Position numbers and translations under genes: made by a program. Positions 1-5,594 of a stretch of DNA of 5,830 nucleotides are shown one piece after another; within the stretch, counting starts at the first letter, position 1, and every line of letters starts with the position of its first letter. Source of the DNA: Methanobacteriaceae archaeon UBA349 (lineage in GTDB: Archaea; Methanobacteriota; Methanobacteria; Methanobacteriales; Methanobacteriaceae); assembly GCA_002509745.1 (NCBI GenBank), contig DAWK01000125.1:703-6532 (forward strand). Reading direction: 5' to 3'. Under the pieces are notes generated by a model. That model worked only from the letters and a program-made list of their open reading frames with translations. It did not search any database and was not told the origin of the DNA.

Positions 1-381
1 CAGGAAAAAGTGGTTGATTTAGAAGAAGTTACCATTGTCTCAGGTAATAAAGTAATCCCTACCGCTTCAGTTAAGCTTAAAATTAATGATAAAGATATTT
101 TAGAGGCTGGAGTGGGATTGGGTCCTGTGGATGCAGCAATAGTGGCTATAAAGAAAAGTATCTCTGATTTTGCTGACATTGAACTGGAAGAATATCACGT
201 AGATGCTATCACGGGAGGTACTGATGCACTTATTGATGTTGTGGTAAAGCTAAGACACGAAGATAAACTTATAAGTGCTCGAAGTACTCACCCAGATATT
301 ATCATGGCCAGTGTAGAAGCTTATATAAGTGGAGTAAATAGACTTTTAGCAGATAAAAAGGAAAGAGAAGCTTTAGAATAA
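1..381 (+). CDS. 2-isopropylmalate synthase / (R)-citramalate synthase family protein, C-terminal regulatory domain (5' partial)
   Basis: The reading frame is open to the left edge, so this is the last ~126 residues of a longer gene; the GTG at 10 is an internal valine, not a start. The sequence matches the C-terminal LeuA dimerisation/allosteric domain: an IVSGN segment, PTASVKL, a GxGPVDAAI turn, then [13 protein letters not shown] and [10 protein letters not shown] near the end. In this family the catalytic TIM barrel lies upstream and condenses acetyl-CoA with a 2-oxo acid (2-oxoisovalerate for LeuA, pyruvate for CimA); the domain seen here binds the feedback inhibitor (leucine or isoleucine). 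Methanogen AksA homocitrate synthases, as I recall, lack this domain, which favours LeuA or CimA. The C-terminal piece alone does not separate the two. The gene ends in TAA within a perfect hairpin and is followed by a 169-bp gap. Confidence 0.85.
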   Translation, partial: QEKVVDLEEVTIVSGNKVIPTASVKLKINDKDILEAGVGLGPVDAAIVAIKKSISDFADIELEEYHVDAITGGTDALIDVVVKLRHEDKLISARSTHPDIIMASVEAYISGVNRLLADKKEREALE

Positions 382-408
382 TTTTTATTTAATAGGTAAA
401 TAAAAATT
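380..408 (+). terminator. Perfect AT-only hairpin at the end of the leuA/cimA-type gene
   Basis: AATTTTTATTT (380-390) and AAATAAAAATT (398-408) are exact reverse complements, giving an 11-bp stem with a 7-nt loop (AATAGGT). The stem begins inside the stop codon. The left arm holds a T5 tract, and a second T5 tract lies at 451-455. Archaeal transcription commonly ends at U-rich tracts, so this is a plausible terminator region. The stem has no G or C, so the U tracts may matter more than the hairpin. Confidence 0.45.
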
Positions 409-422
409 GAATATTCATGAAT
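409..422. repeat. Overlapping short palindromes GAATATTC and ATTCATGAAT
   Basis: Just after the hairpin, GAATATTC (409-416) and ATTCATGAAT (413-422) are both perfect palindromes sharing four bases. They lie in the gap between the leuA/cimA-type gene and cgi121. They could be a small operator or a chance product of AT-rich DNA. Nothing else links them to a function. Confidence 0.25.
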
Positions 423-499
423 TTGAATTATTTATTCTAAAACTTCTAAATTTTTATTAATATTCTTTTATTGGTGTATCTAAATTATTTCAAATAATA

Positions 500-512
500 A
501 ATAAATAAAAAT
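500..512 (+). promoter_or_regulatory. Putative TATA element upstream of cgi121
   Basis: An AT run AATAAATAAAAAT is centred about 45 bp before the ATG at 551. A start site ~25 bp downstream would give a leader of about 20 nt carrying the GTGAT ribosome binding site. A second TATA-like stretch (519-527) is too close to the ATG for a leader containing that site. The whole gap is AT-rich, so the exact box is uncertain. Confidence 0.3.
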
Positions 513-542
513 CAAATAATTTATTAAACTAGGACATTTCCT

Positions 543-547
543 GTGAT
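543..547 (+). promoter_or_regulatory. Ribosome binding site GTGAT of cgi121
   Basis: GTGAT is complementary to the AUCAC part of the archaeal 16S rRNA 3' end (AUCACCUCC). It ends three bases before the ATG at 551. It supports that ATG as the start; the GTG inside it is not in the same frame. Confidence 0.45.
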
Positions 548-550
548 TTC

Positions 551-1117
551 ATGATTTTAAATGATAATATTCCTCAAATTAAGGTTATAGGATTCAAATC
601 CGAAATTAAAGATGTAGCTACAACTTTAAAATTAATTAATGAATTAAATGATAATGATTCTAATTTTACAGTTCAACTTTTAGATGCTCGAGGTATAGCT
701 GGTGAAAAACACATTTTAAATGCTACTATTCATGCTATCAATGCTTTTAAGAGAAAAAACAACATTGCAAAAGATTTGGGAATGGAAATATGTCTTCGTG
801 CATCTGCTCAACGGCAAATTTCACGGGCCATAGAAATTTTAGGACTTAAAGTGGGGCCCATGGATATTTGTGCTGTTTTAGTGGGTTGCAATTCTGATGA
901 AACTGATGAATCTAATGAATGCAGTTCTTCTATTGATATTGCACAGAGAATTGAAAATAAATTAAATGAGATGTTTACTCGGGATAATAGTGTATTAAAA
1001 GCAAATGAACAAGTTCTTAAGGAAATTTATAATATTGAAAATGAAGAAATGGAAGTTTTGGGAAGTGTCACCTACACACTCATAGAAAGAACTACCATTT
1101 TAATTTTGGATGCATAG
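551..1117 (+). CDS. cgi121: KEOPS complex subunit Cgi121
   Basis: This protein of 188 residues resembles Cgi121 (TPRKB in animals), a subunit of the KEOPS complex. With Kae1, Bud32 and Pcc1 it makes N6-threonylcarbamoyladenosine (t6A) at position 37 of ANN-decoding tRNAs. Cgi121 contacts the Bud32 kinase and is known to bind the tRNA 3' CCA end. Recognisable landmarks are DARGIAGEKH (45-54), an alpha-helical stretch with the Lys/Arg run FKRKN (66-70), EICLRASAQRQISRAIEILG (79-98) and a C-terminal strand ending in ILILDA. Many archaeal Cgi121 proteins are shorter, around 150 residues as I recall; part of the excess here is a Ser/Asp/Glu-rich segment at about 114-127 (SDETDESNE and following). 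The ATG is preceded by GTGAT. The gene's last 26 bp overlap the convergent PLP-enzyme gene. The protein should be cytoplasmic; there is no signal or membrane segment. Confidence 0.85.
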   Translation: MILNDNIPQIKVIGFKSEIKDVATTLKLINELNDNDSNFTVQLLDARGIAGEKHILNATIHAINAFKRKNNIAKDLGMEICLRASAQRQISRAIEILGLKVGPMDICAVLVGCNSDETDESNECSSSIDIAQRIENKLNEMFTRDNSVLKANEQVLKEIYNIENEEMEVLGSVTYTLIERTTILILDA

Positions 1118-2117
1118 CATATTCATTATTACTCGTGTTAAATACTGTAGTTTCAATATGTTCCTTAATTTCTGAAAGGTTTCCTCTATTTAAACAATCA
1201 GTATCCAGATTCTTAATTTCTATACAAACAGCTTTTTCCATCAGACGATCATAAAGGGGACAAGTTGTTATAATACTACGACCATCAAGGTTTATTTTTT
1301 CTCTTAGAATTCTGGAATGGGCCTTAGGGTCATTTGATGGGACAATTACATTAATTCCTCTTTTATCTTCATGAAAAGTGTTTTGAATATTCTTTTTAAG
1401 AATCTTACAAGCATGCATAGTTTCAAATAGATTAAAAGGAGCCTTCTTTATTTCTGTGGAAATTCCTGCGGCAGTAATAGGGTCCGCCTTAAGTGTTTTC
1501 AATAGAAAACGGGAATTATCCAATATTCTCTTTTCATTGGTGGAAATAAAGCCCCCATTACCTACATTAACAATTTTAGGAGAGCCTGTAGATGCAATTA
1601 TTATATGGGCATGGTTACCATTACAGAGCCTTTTTTCAGGATCCCCTACACTGCCTGAAGCGTCTTCCACTAAAATGATGTTATTTTCACAACAAACTTC
1701 AAATAATTCTTTAACTGGTTGTTCTGCGGTGTATCCTGCGAAACTAGTAATAAATAGGGCAGAAGGATTTGTTTTTAGTTGTTTTAAGTATTCTTCAAGC
1801 AAATCTGGGTAAATTATTCCCTTTTCAGTGGGGATGAAATAAACTTCTCTTTTTAGAAATTCAGCGATTTTTTTCAAGCCAATCCATCCGCCTTGATCTG
1901 GAAGAATAAATGGGCCTTTTAGAGCATTCATGGTGGATATTATGGTTGAATTTCCACTATTAACTAATTTAACATGTTCATGCCCTGTCAGTTCTTTTAC
2001 ACTTTCTTCTGCGGATTTAATTTCTGGATTAATTCCTCTTCCAGTAAATGGATTTAAAGCAGCATGACTCATGGCCTTTTGAGTTTCAATAGTGGGTTTT
2101 TTGAAGATCAGTTTCAA
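1092..2117 (-). CDS. DegT/DnrJ/EryC1/StrS-like PLP-dependent enzyme, substrate unknown
   Basis: This 341-residue protein has the pattern of a fold-type I pyridoxal-phosphate enzyme close to the DegT/StrS sugar aminotransferases. VNSGNST (52-58) matches the cofactor phosphate-binding SGT region. D152 in VEDASGSVG is the expected partner of the PLP ring nitrogen. K181 in STGSPKIVNVGNGGF has the spacing to a GxGG motif expected of the Schiff-base lysine. It is somewhat shorter than the usual ~370-400 residues of the family, and the segments between motifs are divergent. No sugar-nucleotide genes lie nearby, so a sugar aminotransferase role is not supported. A SelA-like archaeal PLP protein was considered, but the lysine context fits DegT better. 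The start is a TTG: an in-frame stop lies at 2130-2132, no ATG occurs before residue 16, and a good GGAAGG site precedes the TTG. Its 3' end overlaps cgi121. Confidence 0.75.
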   Translation of the reverse strand: MKLIFKKPTIETQKAMSHAALNPFTGRGINPEIKSAEESVKELTGHEHVKLVNSGNSTIISTMNALKGPFILPDQGGWIGLKKIAEFLKREVYFIPTEKGIIYPDLLEEYLKQLKTNPSALFITSFAGYTAEQPVKELFEVCCENNIILVEDASGSVGDPEKRLCNGNHAHIIIASTGSPKIVNVGNGGFISTNEKRILDNSRFLLKTLKADPITAAGISTEIKKAPFNLFETMHACKILKKNIQNTFHEDKRGINVIVPSNDPKAHSRILREKINLDGRSIITTCPLYDRLMEKAVCIEIKNLDTDCLNRGNLSEIKEHIETTVFNTSNNEYAMHPKLKW

Positions 2118-2123
2118 TATTAT

Positions 2124-2129
2124 CCTTCC
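2124..2129 (-). promoter_or_regulatory. Shine-Dalgarno GGAAGG that sets a TTG start
   Basis: Read on the minus strand, GGAAGG lies six bases before the TTG at 2117-2115. Only four codons separate the upstream in-frame stop (2130-2132) from this TTG and none of them is ATG or GTG. The site therefore supports TTG as the true initiation codon of the PLP-enzyme gene. Confidence 0.6.
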
Positions 2130-2152
2130 TTAAGTCGTTATTTTCCTAAATC

Positions 2153-2165
2153 TATATTTAATAAA
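2153..2165 (-). promoter_or_regulatory. Putative TATA element of the PLP-enzyme gene
   Basis: On the minus strand this reads TTTATTAAATATA. Its centre is about 42 bp before the TTG start, so a transcript starting ~25 bp downstream would carry a ~16-nt leader that contains the GGAAGG site. This suggests the gene has its own promoter rather than relying on readthrough from nreA. Confidence 0.4.
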
Positions 2166-2236
2166 TTTCATTAAAATTTAAATTCACTAATTAGTTATTT
2201 ATTTCATCTTTATAAGATTCCATCTTAATTCTAATT

Positions 2237-2248
2237 TAATGGCCATTA
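2237..2248. repeat. 12-bp perfect palindrome TAATGGCCATTA
   Basis: A perfect 12-bp dyad with a GGCC core stands out in otherwise nearly GC-free DNA between nreA and the PLP-enzyme gene. It lies about 70-80 bp upstream of the putative TATA element of the PLP gene and about 28 bp past the nreA stop. It could be an operator or a weak 3' hairpin of nreA; no evidence decides between them. Confidence 0.3.
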
Positions 2249-2275
2249 TAAATTTAATATTATTTTTAAAAAATA

Positions 2276-3445
2276 CTATTTCTTTAAAAAAGCATCCAAG
2301 GTGGTTTGTCTAGACTGTAAAATATCTTTTAAAAGGTCGCTTTTTCTAATGAATTTACTTATAGGGATTTTTAATTTGCTGCCAACATAAGCTAAAGAAG
2401 ATTTCAAATCTTCAAATTCTTTATATGGTTGTTCCAGAGCATATTTAACATTTTCTCTCACATTGAAAACGCCTAATGGCACATAACCGGAATAAGCTTC
2501 CCTTAATACAATGGCCCCGGCCTGTTTTTGTTCTCTATTAAGGGCATCCAGCACTCCCATTTTACAAGTGTAATAGCATCCTCCCACACGAGAATATTCT
2601 TTTTTACCGGCATTGGTTTCATAATCAGAGAAAATAAGCTCTTCTTTACCTAAAACTCTGATAAATGCTTCCATCCATTCGTATTGCCACTCAGTTGGTA
2701 TTAAAATAACAGCATAATAATTATTCAGACTGGAAAATTCATAAACACGGTGGGTGCCAATAATTTCATAGTTTCTAACACTTTTAAGCAAATCATCGGC
2801 CAGTGTACTATCACAGGCAGTTATAGACCATCGAGTAGGCACCAATTTTCTTCGCTTTCCAGTGCCAATGGCTCCTACTGAAAATGCCTTTTGAACATTA
2901 GAAAATGGAACGCCTTTGTTGTGTAGATCTGTTAGAGCATCTCGAGCTCTTAAATCGCTGTCATAAAAAACTTTTTCCAGCTCCCGATCCCATTTAACCG
3001 CATCTATGTTAAATTTTTCTATCAGTGCACTGGGCCCATGTGGAGTTGTTTCTTCACTAAAAGATAATCCTCGGGGTCTTTTATTGAAAGTAGCTTCACT
3101 GTCAATAGATGTTGATGCTAAAGAGATTTCTTGTAGTTTTTCAACAAATGAATTATTAATATCCTCAATACTCACTGTTTGTTTTCCACGCACCAGTGAT
3201 AAACGGTAACCAATTATATCTTCCTGAGTCTTTTCACCGGGAATCCATGATTCTGGAGAATCCATTATGGCAGTATCTCCCTGCATGGGAACCATCATCG
3301 GCCCGGCATAAACTTTGGGATAATTCCAGCTTCCAATAAAAACAGACGGTGGTGTACTTCCATCTAATTCCTGGCCAATTTTAATGGATTTCATTTTCAT
3401 ATGGGCCGTTAATTTTTGGAGATAAGCATTTTTACTTCTAATCAT
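2276..3445 (-). CDS. nreA: Archaeal Nre-family DNA repair protein with PCNA-interacting motif
   Basis: This 389-residue protein matches the archaeal Nre family (Nre_N and Nre_C domains). Family landmarks are [20 protein letters not shown] (29-48), a GDT..MDSPESW stretch (56-67), [14 protein letters not shown] (201-214), GGCYYTC (288-294) and [17 protein letters not shown] (315-331). The last ten residues, [10 protein letters not shown], form a PIP box (Q380, L383, F386, L387) for docking on the PCNA sliding clamp. In Haloferax volcanii, as I recall, NreA is linked to resistance to the crosslinker mitomycin C; the biochemical activity is not settled. Many family members begin with a Cys-rich, putative zinc-binding segment; here residues 1-20 contain no cysteine and the frame upstream closes after seven codons. 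It lies 88 bp downstream of msrB on the same strand, with GAAGG 10 bases before the ATG and its own TATA-like box. Confidence 0.88.
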   Translation of the reverse strand: MIRSKNAYLQKLTAHMKMKSIKIGQELDGSTPPSVFIGSWNYPKVYAGPMMVPMQGDTAIMDSPESWIPGEKTQEDIIGYRLSLVRGKQTVSIEDINNSFVEKLQEISLASTSIDSEATFNKRPRGLSFSEETTPHGPSALIEKFNIDAVKWDRELEKVFYDSDLRARDALTDLHNKGVPFSNVQKAFSVGAIGTGKRRKLVPTRWSITACDSTLADDLLKSVRNYEIIGTHRVYEFSSLNNYYAVILIPTEWQYEWMEAFIRVLGKEELIFSDYETNAGKKEYSRVGGCYYTCKMGVLDALNREQKQAGAIVLREAYSGYVPLGVFNVRENVKYALEQPYKEFEDLKSSLAYVGSKLKIPISKFIRKSDLLKDILQSRQTTLDAFLKK

Positions 3446-3493
3446 GGCTTTAAAACCTTCATTAATTTAGAATTTTAATTAGCTGAAATATTA

Positions 3494-3508
3494 ATATATA
3501 ATAAATTA
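3494..3508 (-). promoter_or_regulatory. Putative TATA element of nreA
   Basis: On the minus strand the stretch contains TTTATTATATA, centred about 56 bp before the nreA ATG. A start site ~25 bp downstream would give a leader of about 30 nt holding the GAAGG site. It falls between msrB and nreA and suggests separate transcription of nreA. Confidence 0.4.
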
Positions 3509-3533
3509 TTTTTAAAGGGGTTTTTATATAGAT

Positions 3534-4010
3534 TTATATTTCTTTACGAAGAACAAACTTTAAGGAAGCTGAATTCATGCAGTAACGCTTGAAGGTAGGT
3601 TTTGGACCATCATCAAAGACGTGTCCCAGATGAGCATCGCAGCGGGTACATAAAACCTCAGTCCTAACCATGAAAAGACTTTTATCTGTGATGAAATTTA
3701 CATTTTCTGGAGCAATGGCATCCCAGAAGCTGGGCCAACCAGTCCCTGAATCGAACTTGGTCTTGGAATCAAATAAATCGGTTCCACAACAAACGCACTG
3801 GTAGATACCATCTTCATGTTGGTCATGATATTTTCCGGTGAAGGCCAGCTCAGTACCTTTCTTTCGAGCTACTTTATATGCTTCACTTTCAAGAATAGAT
3901 TTCCACTCTCCATCACTTTTCTGGATATGATCTACTAGCTTTACCTTATCTTTTTTAAAAAAATAGATTGGTATTTTTTTATTTCCATTTTTAGATTTTT
4001 CAGAAGACAT
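3534..4010 (-). CDS. msrB: Peptide-methionine (R)-S-oxide reductase MsrB
   Basis: MsrB reduces the R epimer of methionine sulfoxide in proteins back to methionine. This 158-residue protein carries the whole domain from about residue 33. The structural zinc site is C72/C75 (in YQCVCCG) and C121/C124 (in CTRCDAHLGH). GTGWPSF is at 89-95, HLGHVFDDGP at 127-136 and the catalytic C144 sits in RYCMNSASLKF. The residue before GWPSF is T90; E. coli MsrB has a Cys there, which may act as resolving residue in some members, so regeneration here may use another thiol or a direct reductant. A Lys-rich N-terminal stretch of about 30 residues precedes the core and has no signal-peptide character. The ATG at 4010 has no clear Shine-Dalgarno site. 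In a strict anaerobe the likely role is repair after oxygen exposure. It is the first of three minus-strand genes. Confidence 0.95.
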   Translation of the reverse strand: MSSEKSKNGNKKIPIYFFKKDKVKLVDHIQKSDGEWKSILESEAYKVARKKGTELAFTGKYHDQHEDGIYQCVCCGTDLFDSKTKFDSGTGWPSFWDAIAPENVNFITDKSLFMVRTEVLCTRCDAHLGHVFDDGPKPTFKRYCMNSASLKFVLRKEI

Positions 4011-4040
4011 AATTCTAATATTAAATATGGTTTTAATTTC

Positions 4041-4052
4041 ATATATTTTTAA
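4041..4052 (-). promoter_or_regulatory. Putative TATA element of msrB
   Basis: On the minus strand this reads TTAAAAATATAT, centred about 36 bp before the msrB ATG. Transcription starting ~25 bp downstream would leave a leader of roughly 10 nt, which fits the lack of a ribosome binding site (the sequence before the ATG is ATTAGAATT). The msrB transcript is probably leaderless or nearly so. Confidence 0.4.
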
Positions 4053-4190
4053 GGATTATCACAAACTGTTTTATGAAAATAAAAAATAATTCTTTGGTTA
4101 TGTTTGTCGGATATTAGTCCTTGAATTGATTGCTTTTATTATATTAATTCTTTTTTTATTAATAGCATATTATTTTAAGTAATCTATAAC

Positions 4191-4210
4191 ATTAATTATG
4201 TATAATTGAT
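4191..4210. promoter_or_regulatory. Dyad overlapping the TATA element of the SGNH hydrolase gene
   Basis: AATTAT (4194-4199) and ATAATT (4202-4207) are exact inverted repeats around GT, and two further outer pairs match after one mismatch, giving a 20-bp dyad with 9 of 10 non-spacer-like pairs outside the central bases. GTATAATT within it is the best TATA candidate for the gene at 4248: a start near 4229 would give a ~19-nt leader with the AGGTG site. A repressor bound here would block TBP, but AT-rich DNA makes chance dyads common. Confidence 0.35.
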
Positions 4211-4237
4211 GTAAATTTAGTATCATGATTTAATTAT

Positions 4238-4242
4238 AGGTG
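4238..4242 (+). promoter_or_regulatory. Ribosome binding site AGGTG of the SGNH hydrolase gene
   Basis: AGGTG is complementary to the CACCU of the archaeal 16S rRNA 3' end and ends five bases before the ATG at 4248. It is the strongest ribosome binding site in the window and fixes this start. Confidence 0.7.
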
Positions 4243-4247
4243 TTTGA

Positions 4248-4883
4248 ATGAAAACGATTTTATGTTTTGGGGATTCTAATACATGGGGATATAATCCGGT
4301 AACTGGTGAACGTCTTGGTCCGTGTATACGCTGGCCTGGGGTTTTAAAAAATGAATTGGATGATCTTTACATAGTCATTGAAGAGGGATTGAATGGACGC
4401 ACCACTCTTTGGGATGATCCATTACATGGGGGATTTAAAAATGGAAAAGAATATTTGATTCCATGTTTAGCCTCTCATAAACCACTGGACCTAGTTATCT
4501 TATTTTTAGGGACTAATGATCTTAAATCTCGATTTTCATTAACTGCTTCTGAAATTACCAACGGAATTAGAGTTTTACTGGATTTAATTGTTAAAAGCGG
4601 TTCTGGAATAGATGAAAATCCTCCAAAAATACTTTTAGTATCTCCACCATTGATTGGTGAATTATCCCCTTCTTCCAGATTTTCAGAGGAATTTGAAGGA
4701 TCTAATGAGAAAGCAGAAAAATTAGGGTCTTATTTTAAACAGGCGGCTGAAGAATATAATTGTGAATTTTTAGATTCCTCTAAAGTTGTCCGGGCTAGTG
4801 ATGTGGATGGTATTCATCTGGAGGCCGATGAACACCTTAAATTAGGCCGGGCTATGAAAAACAAAGTTCTGGAAATAATTTAA
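4248..4883 (+). CDS. SGNH/GDSL-family hydrolase (esterase or acyltransferase type)
   Basis: This 211-residue protein has the ordered blocks of the SGNH hydrolase fold. Block I is CFGDSNTWG with nucleophile S10. Block II is EEGLNGRTT with the oxyanion glycine (G47 or G50). Block III is FLGTNDL with N90. Block V is DGIHLEADEH with D187 and H190 spaced DxxH. The layout and the GLNGRTT motif resemble the arylesterase/acyltransferase branch that includes MsAcT of Mycobacterium smegmatis. Such enzymes cleave or transfer acyl groups on small esters; the natural substrate here is unknown. There is no signal peptide or membrane segment, so it should act in the cytoplasm. It has a strong AGGTG site and reads divergently from msrB and convergently with the MBL hydrolase gene. 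The fold is common in bacteria, so lateral acquisition is possible but not shown. Confidence 0.9.
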   Translation: MKTILCFGDSNTWGYNPVTGERLGPCIRWPGVLKNELDDLYIVIEEGLNGRTTLWDDPLHGGFKNGKEYLIPCLASHKPLDLVILFLGTNDLKSRFSLTASEITNGIRVLLDLIVKSGSGIDENPPKILLVSPPLIGELSPSSRFSEEFEGSNEKAEKLGSYFKQAAEEYNCEFLDSSKVVRASDVDGIHLEADEHLKLGRAMKNKVLEII

Positions 4884-4938
4884 AATAATAATTAATATTT
4901 CAATTAATAGAATAAATTTAAAATAAATTTTCAAGCCA
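4884..4938. other. Short AT-only gap between convergent genes
   Basis: These 55 bp separate the stop codons of the SGNH hydrolase (+) and MBL hydrolase (-) genes. The stretch is almost pure A and T, with AATAAATTT/AAATAAATTTT direct repeats near 4911-4931. It likely serves as the termination zone for both strands through T-rich tracts. There is no GC-containing hairpin. Confidence 0.35.
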
Positions 4939-5589
4939 TTACTTTTCCAAAAATTCTTCCCAAAGATCCCCGCGTTTTATGGGAACTCCATGGGCCGGAC
5001 ATATCCATTTAAAAGATAATTTATCTATTTTTGCAATGGATTCATGTATTAGGGAATCATTCCAGTTCATAATGGACATCATGGGCTTTATTTTATCTGG
5101 TGATGTTCTTAACAAGTCACCAGCAAAAAGTACATCTTCAAAAAGGATACACACATGGCCCGGTGTATGTCCGGGAGATGGTATAATTTCCATATGGTTG
5201 TTGATTATTCCATTTTCAGGGTATGGATTTATCTTTTCAGGTAATTTTGGCTTCATAAATATTGATAGTATTCTCTTTATTCCGGGGCGTGGTTTTTCAC
5301 CATAGATATAAGGAATATCTTCTTTAGAGACCCATACTTTGGCCCCAGTGGCCTTTTCTAATAAGGCCACATTTCCAATGTGGTCTATATCATGATGGGT
5401 TAGCATGATGTGTTCAATATCACTTAATTCCATATTAAATGATTCTAATTCTTTTAAAAGGGCCGTTCCCTGACGGGGCATTCCAGTATCAATTACTGTG
5501 ATTTCTTCATCAAAAACAAGATAAGCATAATTCCCTTTTGTCGATTCTAAAGCATGAACTTTTTCAGCTATTTTCATATTAAAACCCAT
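4939..5589 (-). CDS. Metallo-beta-lactamase-fold hydrolase, substrate unknown
   Basis: This 216-residue protein is a single-domain MBL-fold enzyme. The N-terminal strands lead to VIDTGMPRQG (33-41). The metal motif is LTHHDIDHIG (63-72), in the HxDxDH variant: H65, D67, D69 and H70. Further ligands are H141 in SPGHTPGH, D158 in FAGDLL and H200 in CPAHGVP. The second His of the usual HxHxDH is Asp67, a variant found in other MBL hydrolases annotated as glyoxalase-II or lactonase-like, so metal binding is probably kept. Esters, thioesters or lactones are likely substrates; the exact one cannot be read here. There is no signal peptide or flavodoxin domain. The start is uncertain: ATG at 5589 has no ribosome binding site and sits too near the TATA-like box, so the in-frame ATG at 5577 (MKIAEK) may be the real start. 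Confidence 0.88.
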   Translation of the reverse strand: MGFNMKIAEKVHALESTKGNYAYLVFDEEITVIDTGMPRQGTALLKELESFNMELSDIEHIMLTHHDIDHIGNVALLEKATGAKVWVSKEDIPYIYGEKPRPGIKRILSIFMKPKLPEKINPYPENGIINNHMEIIPSPGHTPGHVCILFEDVLFAGDLLRTSPDKIKPMMSIMNWNDSLIHESIAKIDKLSFKWICPAHGVPIKRGDLWEEFLEK

Positions 5590-5594
5590 AAATG

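Larger units (their letters stand above)
4011..4247. other. AT-rich divergent intergenic region between msrB and the SGNH hydrolase gene
   Basis: These 237 bp hold the promoters of both divergent genes and no credible coding region. The only ATG-initiated stretch I followed here (4073, plus strand) encodes 14 residues and has no support. The far side contains a 20-bp near-perfect dyad (4191-4210) over the putative TATA box of the hydrolase gene. No RNA-gene fold is evident by eye. Confidence 0.6.

Noticed and set aside
10..12. GTG as the start of a 123-residue protein
   Set aside because: The frame continues upstream to the window edge and the family has a large catalytic domain before this region, so the GTG is internal.
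382..550. Possible small RNA or riboswitch in the gap before cgi121
   Set aside because: Only AT-rich short palindromes are visible; no GC-containing stems or conserved RNA motif can be seen.
1456..1812. 118-codon open frame on the plus strand
   Set aside because: It lies wholly antisense within the PLP-enzyme gene, has no ribosome binding site or recognisable motif, and the opposite frame carries clear PLP-enzyme residues.
2261..2275. TATTTTTAAAAAATA after the nreA stop, considered as a terminator palindrome
   Set aside because: The match is imperfect and consists of A and T runs that arise easily in this DNA; no loop separates the arms.
3006..3209. 67-codon open frame on the plus strand
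   Set aside because: It is antisense to the conserved nreA reading frame and shows no family resemblance.
3509..3526. GGGG flanked by A and T runs after msrB, considered as a terminator hairpin
   Set aside because: Only about three base pairs form around the GGGG, so no stable stem exists; it may still act as a T-tract signal.
4073..4117. 14-residue open frame (MKIKNNSL...) in the msrB/hydrolase gap
   Set aside because: It is too short, has no ribosome binding site and overlaps promoter sequence of msrB.
4979..5305. 108-codon open frame on the plus strand
   Set aside because: It is the shadow of the MBL hydrolase gene, whose metal-binding motifs lie on the other strand.
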